Below are positions 14,970 to 17,385 of a stretch of DNA of 17,385 nucleotides, piece by piece. Origin of the DNA: Candidatus Gastranaerophilales bacterium (lineage in GTDB: Bacteria > Cyanobacteriota > Vampirovibrionia > Gastranaerophilales > Gastranaerophilaceae). A program made the translations under genes and the position numbers. The stretch is from positions 1 to 17,385 of the forward strand of contig CAJULX010000036.1 in the NCBI GenBank assembly GCA_910587245.1, given 5' to 3'. Position 1 is the stretch's first letter. Each line of letters starts with the position of its first letter. The notes below the pieces were generated by a model, which made no database searches, had not been told where the DNA came from, and was given only the letters and a program-made list of their open reading frames with translations.

Positions 14970-15193
14970 TAACCCAACAAATCTTTCAATTTATTAATAT
15001 CAACACCATAATATTGCACACCGTCTATATTGATATTCGGCCCATGCGTACAAATATTCTCACATCTTGAACCCGTTATCTCAATAGTTGTTTCAAGATT
15101 ATTTTGTTTAATATATTTTTCAATATATTCTAAATTTTGGTCATTTCCTCTTGCAAAACAAGAGCTTCCCATACATATTTTTATATTTTTCAC
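14969..15193 (-). CDS. 2Fe-2S thioredoxin-like mini-protein heading the hydS operon
   Basis: A 74-residue NuoE-like 2Fe-2S protein with ligands in CMGSSCFARG (from Cys7) and CENIC, followed by THGPNINIDG. It is a second, diverged relative of the protein encoded at 10458-10724. It uses a GTG start, which must be right because the next in-frame ATG would remove Cys7. The ribosome site is poor. Its stop overlaps the hydS start by one base, so it is probably made with HydS and exchanges electrons with it. Confidence 0.86.
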   Translation of the reverse strand: MKNIKICMGSSCFARGNDQNLEYIEKYIKQNNLETTIEITGSRCENICTHGPNINIDGVQYYGVDINKLKDLLG

Positions 15194-15243
15194 TTTTGTT
15201 TCAAAAGCCTTTCAAAATTTTTAAAAGTTAACCTGATTTAACT

Positions 15244-15273
15244 ATATTAAAAATATAAAACAAAATTTTACAA
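15244..15273 (-). promoter_or_regulatory. probable promoter of the hydS operon
   Basis: On the minus strand TTGTAA (15268-15273), an 18-base spacer and TAATAT (15244-15249). The start would be near 15237, giving a leader of about 43 bases. The -35 box lies inside a repeated 16-base motif, suggesting regulation. Confidence 0.45.
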
Positions 15274-15304
15274 TATGCAAAAACTGCAACAAAATTCTAC
15301 AATA
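15260..15304. repeat. two direct copies of a 16-base motif upstream of hydS operon
   Basis: ACAAAATTTTACAATA (15260-15275) and ACAAAATTCTACAATA (15289-15304) match at 15 of 16 bases. They are 29 bases apart, close to three helical turns. The left copy covers the -35 box; the right copy spans the end of the XRE gene. An exact inverted copy of 14 bases is at 15752-15765. Confidence 0.6.
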
Positions 15305-15632
15305 CAAAAGATTTTATATATTTATAAGCATACCTCAACTGCTCTCCGCTTAATTGCTTAATCATACGCACAAGTTCCGTTTTCAATTCTTCATCGGGCA
15401 AAAGATGACATATTTCAAACAACTCTTTAATTTCAATACCGAAAGCAATCGCTATCCTTAACAAAAGCTGAGGATTCGGCATATTTTTCCCGAGCTCAAT
15501 ATTGCTTAAGTGTTTGCTGTCTATATCAATAATCTCGGAAAGCTTTTCCTGGCTCATTTTGTGCTTCTGGCGATACTCTCTGATGCGCTTGCCCACAAGT
15601 TTTTTAACATCTATCTCATCTTTAACCATCAT
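15297..15632 (-). CDS. XRE-family HTH regulator between hydS operon and pilin-like gene
   Basis: A 111-residue regulator. Residues about 11-68 are a Cro/C1-type helix-turn-helix (LVGKRIREYRQKHKMSQEKLSE...SKHLSNIELGKNMPNPQLLLRIAIAFGIEIKELF, given here in two parts). The last 40 residues are a helical tail (DEELKTELVRMIKQL...) of the kind that makes dimers or tetramers. Two ATG codons are adjacent; I used the first. The leader has only a weak AAGAGAA. The upstream 200 bases hold four TTGTTTATC copies and a palindrome with the same core, which are plausible binding sites. Its place between the H2-sensor operon and the surface-protein gene suggests it regulates one or both. Confidence 0.88.
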   Translation of the reverse strand: MMVKDEIDVKKLVGKRIREYRQKHKMSQEKLSEIIDIDSKHLSNIELGKNMPNPQLLLRIAIAFGIEIKELFEICHLLPDEELKTELVRMIKQLSGEQLRYAYKYIKSFVL

Positions 15633-15697
15633 GAAAAATTCTCTTGTTTATCTTTTGTTTTCTATAATGCATTGTTTATCTGTAATCATATACCGTA

Positions 15698-15713
15698 AAT
15701 TTATCGATAAATT
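15698..15713. promoter_or_regulatory. 16-base perfect palindrome overlapping a -35 box
   Basis: AATTTATC followed by GATAAATT, a perfect palindrome containing TTTATC in both orientations, the same core as the TTGTTTATC repeats. It overlaps the first two bases of TTGACA at 15712, a good position for a repressor. Confidence 0.55.
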
Positions 15714-15740
15714 GACAAATATTCGTTAATAAAATAGAAT
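15712..15740 (+). promoter_or_regulatory. near-consensus promoter of the pilin-like gene
   Basis: Perfect TTGACA (15712-15717), a 17-base spacer and TAGAAT (15735-15740). The predicted start is near 15747, leaving a leader of about 90 bases that includes two TTGTTTATC copies and the inverted 14-base motif. Confidence 0.75.
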
Positions 15741-15751
15741 GTATGTATAAA

Positions 15752-15765
15752 ATTGTAGAATTTTG
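15752..15765 (-). repeat. inverted exact copy of the hydS-promoter motif
   Basis: ATTGTAGAATTTTG is the exact reverse complement of bases 15290-15303. It lies just after the predicted start of the pilin-like transcript and upstream of the XRE gene, so the motif brackets the XRE gene. Confidence 0.6.
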
Positions 15766-15835
15766 CAAAATAAATCGCTTTTTTCTATGAAAAATTGAAA
15801 TTGTTTATCGTTCATCTATAAGGAAATTGTTTATC

Positions 15836-17385
15836 ATGAAAAAATGTTGTTCGTCATTGAGGGGTTTTTCCCCCGCGTTTTCTCTTGTTGAGATGCTCAT
15901 GGCTCTCCTTGTCGCATCGCTGCTTTTAGCGGCTCTGGCACCGGTGATGACCCGCCGTATGGCAGATCATGAAATAAAAGTAATGAGCGAGGCTGCTAAT
16001 TACGATAAGGATATGGTAGTTTCGGTTTTTACGGAAGATACCGATTTTAACATTCCGGCTGATGCTAATCAGGTAAGGGTTACCATGATGGGCGGCGGCG
16101 GAAGAGGCGGAGACGCGCTTTACGGTAATAAAGAATTTACATCAACACAGAATTTTACCGTACCGCAGAATGTTAGCAAATTAAGAGTATTTATGATTGG
16201 CGGCGGCGGAGGCGGCGCTTCAGGAGGTCTTGGAACAGGAACAATTCAAGAAAATATAGCAGGTACTACAGATAAAACAGAAACCCTTACCACTTCACAA
16301 AATATAGATATTGACGAAAAGGTTTTAAGGAGAATCCCTACCCTGAACGAATTATGCATAGCTTCAGGTGTAGCAAAATGGAGTTTAACTTCTAATAATT
16401 CACTAAAATATTCACCTAATGACCCTGTATTTACTGCAATAGTTTGCGGTGGCGGTGGAGGTGGCGGTGGAGGAGGTGGAAGTCGAAGTGGCGGAACTGG
16501 CGGTGGCTCAGGCGGTGGCGGAGGCGAATGTGTTGAAAAATTTTTAATAGGCATAAAATCTGCATATATTCAAATCGGTGCAGGGGGAGGATATGGCAGT
16601 GGCGGTAGCCACACAAGCGGTGGAGCTGGTGGAGGGGGCGGTAGCGGTTATGTAAATGGCAAAAATGGCACAGCAGGAAGTCTTGTTGAGGCCAATTCCT
16701 GTGGTGGGGGTGGAGGAGGAGGGGGCGGAGGTTCAAGCGCATTGCTAACCTCGGATAAATCAACTGTTATTATCCTTGCAGGCGGGGGTGGCGGGGGTGG
16801 TGGAGGCGATGCAACCGTGAGTTGCTCTCATGTAAGTGCAGGCGGTGCAGGCGGAGCAGGCGGAGCTGGAACAACCGGCGGAGGTGAAGGTGGAGGAGCA
16901 TCAGGTACTAACTGCGTTGGCTCATGTTGTCATCTAACTAGACACAAAAATGGTTTCGACGGAGCAGGAGGCCCATATAACGGTATACTTGGTGCAGCTG
17001 GTGGGGGCGGTGCAGGTGGAGGCGGAGGATACACCACAGGTAAGGATATTATAGGTTCAAATGGCAACAAGCAGCAGGGTGGTAATGGTGCAGGCGGCTC
17101 ATTGAATACAGCTGGAGTAAGAGGTGGTAATGGTGGTAATGGTTACGCTGTTATACATTATGGCGGTTCAACTCTGATTAACTATCTTGAATGCGACTAC
17201 TCCATAGCGGCAAACGGAGGAGGCGGAGGTGCTGCAGGGCAAATAAGCGTAGGAGAGATAAGTGTAACTCCGGGGGAGGTATTAACATTTGAAATAGGAG
17301 CAGGAGGATTGGCTCAAAGTGTATCGGGTAAGAATGGGAATAACGGTAAAGCTACATATATAAAAAGGGGAGCAAGTGCTGTTAT
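15836..17385 (+). CDS. prepilin-like, poly-glycine surface protein (3' end beyond window)
   Basis: An open frame of 516 codons without a stop up to the window end. The N-terminus is a type IV prepilin signal: a basic leader (MKKCCSSLRGFSPA), then FSLVE and a hydrophobic helix of about 20 residues. Cleavage would follow Ala14 (Gly is usual), with Phe15 at +1 and Glu19 at +5. Beyond about residue 80 the protein is dominated by glycine runs, including 11 in a row at 205-215 and two runs of 9, separated by short strands such as QNFTVPQNVSKLRVFMI and STVIILA. This recalls glycine-rich phage tail-fibre adhesins that form polyglycine-II bundles. Many scattered cysteines could form disulfides. AAGGA is 11 bases before the ATG. 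It is probably an exported pilus-like tip or adhesin; receptor unknown. Confidence 0.85.
   Translation, partial: MKKCCSSLRGFSPAFSLVEMLMALLVASLLLAALAPVMTRRMADHEIKVMSEAANYDKDMVVSVFTEDTDFNIPADANQVRVTMMGGGGRGGDALYGNKEFTSTQNFTVPQNVSKLRVFMIGGGGGGASGGLGTGTIQENIAGTTDKTETLTTSQNIDIDEKVLRRIPTLNELCIASGVAKWSLTSNNSLKYSPNDPVFTAIVCGGGGGGGGGGGSRSGGTGGGSGGGGGECVEKFLIGIKSAYIQIGAGGGYGSGGSHTSGGAGGGGGSGYVNGKNGTAGSLVEANSCGGGGGGGGGGSSALLTSDKSTVIILAGGGGGGGGGDATVSCSHVSAGGAGGAGGAGTTGGGEGGGASGTNCVGSCCHLTRHKNGFDGAGGPYNGILGAAGGGGAGGGGGYTTGKDIIGSNGNKQQGGNGAGGSLNTAGVRGGNGGNGYAVIHYGGSTLINYLECDYSIAANGGGGGAAGQISVGEISVTPGEVLTFEIGAGGLAQSVSGKNGNNGKATYIKRGASAV

Larger units (their letters stand above)
15644..15835. repeat. four TTGTTTATC direct repeats
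   Basis: Identical 9-base copies, all in plus orientation, at 15644-15652, 15672-15680, 15801-15809 and 15827-15835. They form two pairs, 28 and 26 bases apart. The outer copies touch the leaders of the XRE gene and the pilin-like gene; the last one ends at the base before the pilin ATG. Confidence 0.65.

Noticed and set aside
15644..15835. CRISPR-like array
   Set aside because: The repeats are only 9 bases, and the spacing is irregular; they fit regulator sites instead.
16246..16763. Proline-rich and His/Arg-rich minus-strand frames
   Set aside because: They are antisense shadows of the glycine codons in the plus-strand pilin-like gene; long open antisense frames are expected opposite GGN runs.
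1..17385. tRNA, rRNA, insertion sequence or riboswitch
   Set aside because: I saw no tRNA-like cloverleaf, rRNA segment, transposase frame or recognisable riboswitch core on either strand by eye; a covariance-model search would be decisive.

Overview
The window looks like one whole contig from an AT-rich, strictly anaerobic, hydrogen-metabolising bacterium, probably a gut commensal from a metagenome. Three distinct [FeFe] hydrogenases, Shine-Dalgarno starts and a prepilin-type surface protein rule out most aerobic groups. My best guess is Gastranaerophilales (Vampirovibrionia, 'Melainabacteria'), because of the prepilin style and the kinase sequence. Elusimicrobia or a Firmicute remain possible, and no sequence here settles it. 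Bases 1-49 are not genomic: they are the end of an Illumina P7 indexing primer, so biology starts at base 50.

Left part (50-4750): a 5'-truncated citramalate synthase gene (cimA), a small soluble histidine kinase, and RNase PH (rph), which converges on the kinase gene. Then comes a 317-base intergenic stretch with a large hairpin, followed by a divergent pair: a 62-residue hypothetical protein and a 75-residue XRE-family regulator. The regulator leads into a membrane-anchored metallophosphoesterase. A TATGAC/GTCATA operator-like palindrome lies between the divergent genes.

Centre (4772-10802, minus strand): a hydrogenase operon with a near-consensus promoter at 10774-10802. In transcription order it encodes a stand-alone 2Fe-2S protein, a group B [FeFe] hydrogenase, and HydC (NuoE-like), HydB (NuoF-like) and HydA (catalytic). 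The last three form the classic NAD(H)- and ferredoxin-linked electron-bifurcating complex. An acyltransferase-3 membrane protein gene is divergent from it.

Right part (12012-15304, minus strand): a sensory-hydrogenase operon of three tightly packed genes. It encodes a second 2Fe-2S mini-protein, a group C (HydS-type) [FeFe] hydrogenase with a PAS domain, and a SpoIIE/PP2C-type phosphatase with an unassigned C-terminal domain. The likely logic is that HydS senses H2 or redox state and passes the signal to the phosphatase; its target is not in the window. No maturation genes (hydE, hydF, hydG) are present.

Far right (15297-17385): an XRE regulator gene, a 203-base regulatory region dense in repeated motifs, and a prepilin-like, extremely glycine-rich protein that runs off the window. 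A 14-base motif occurs exactly, in opposite orientations, on both sides of the XRE gene. A near copy overlaps the -35 box of the hydS operon, so this regulator may link hydrogen sensing to the surface protein.
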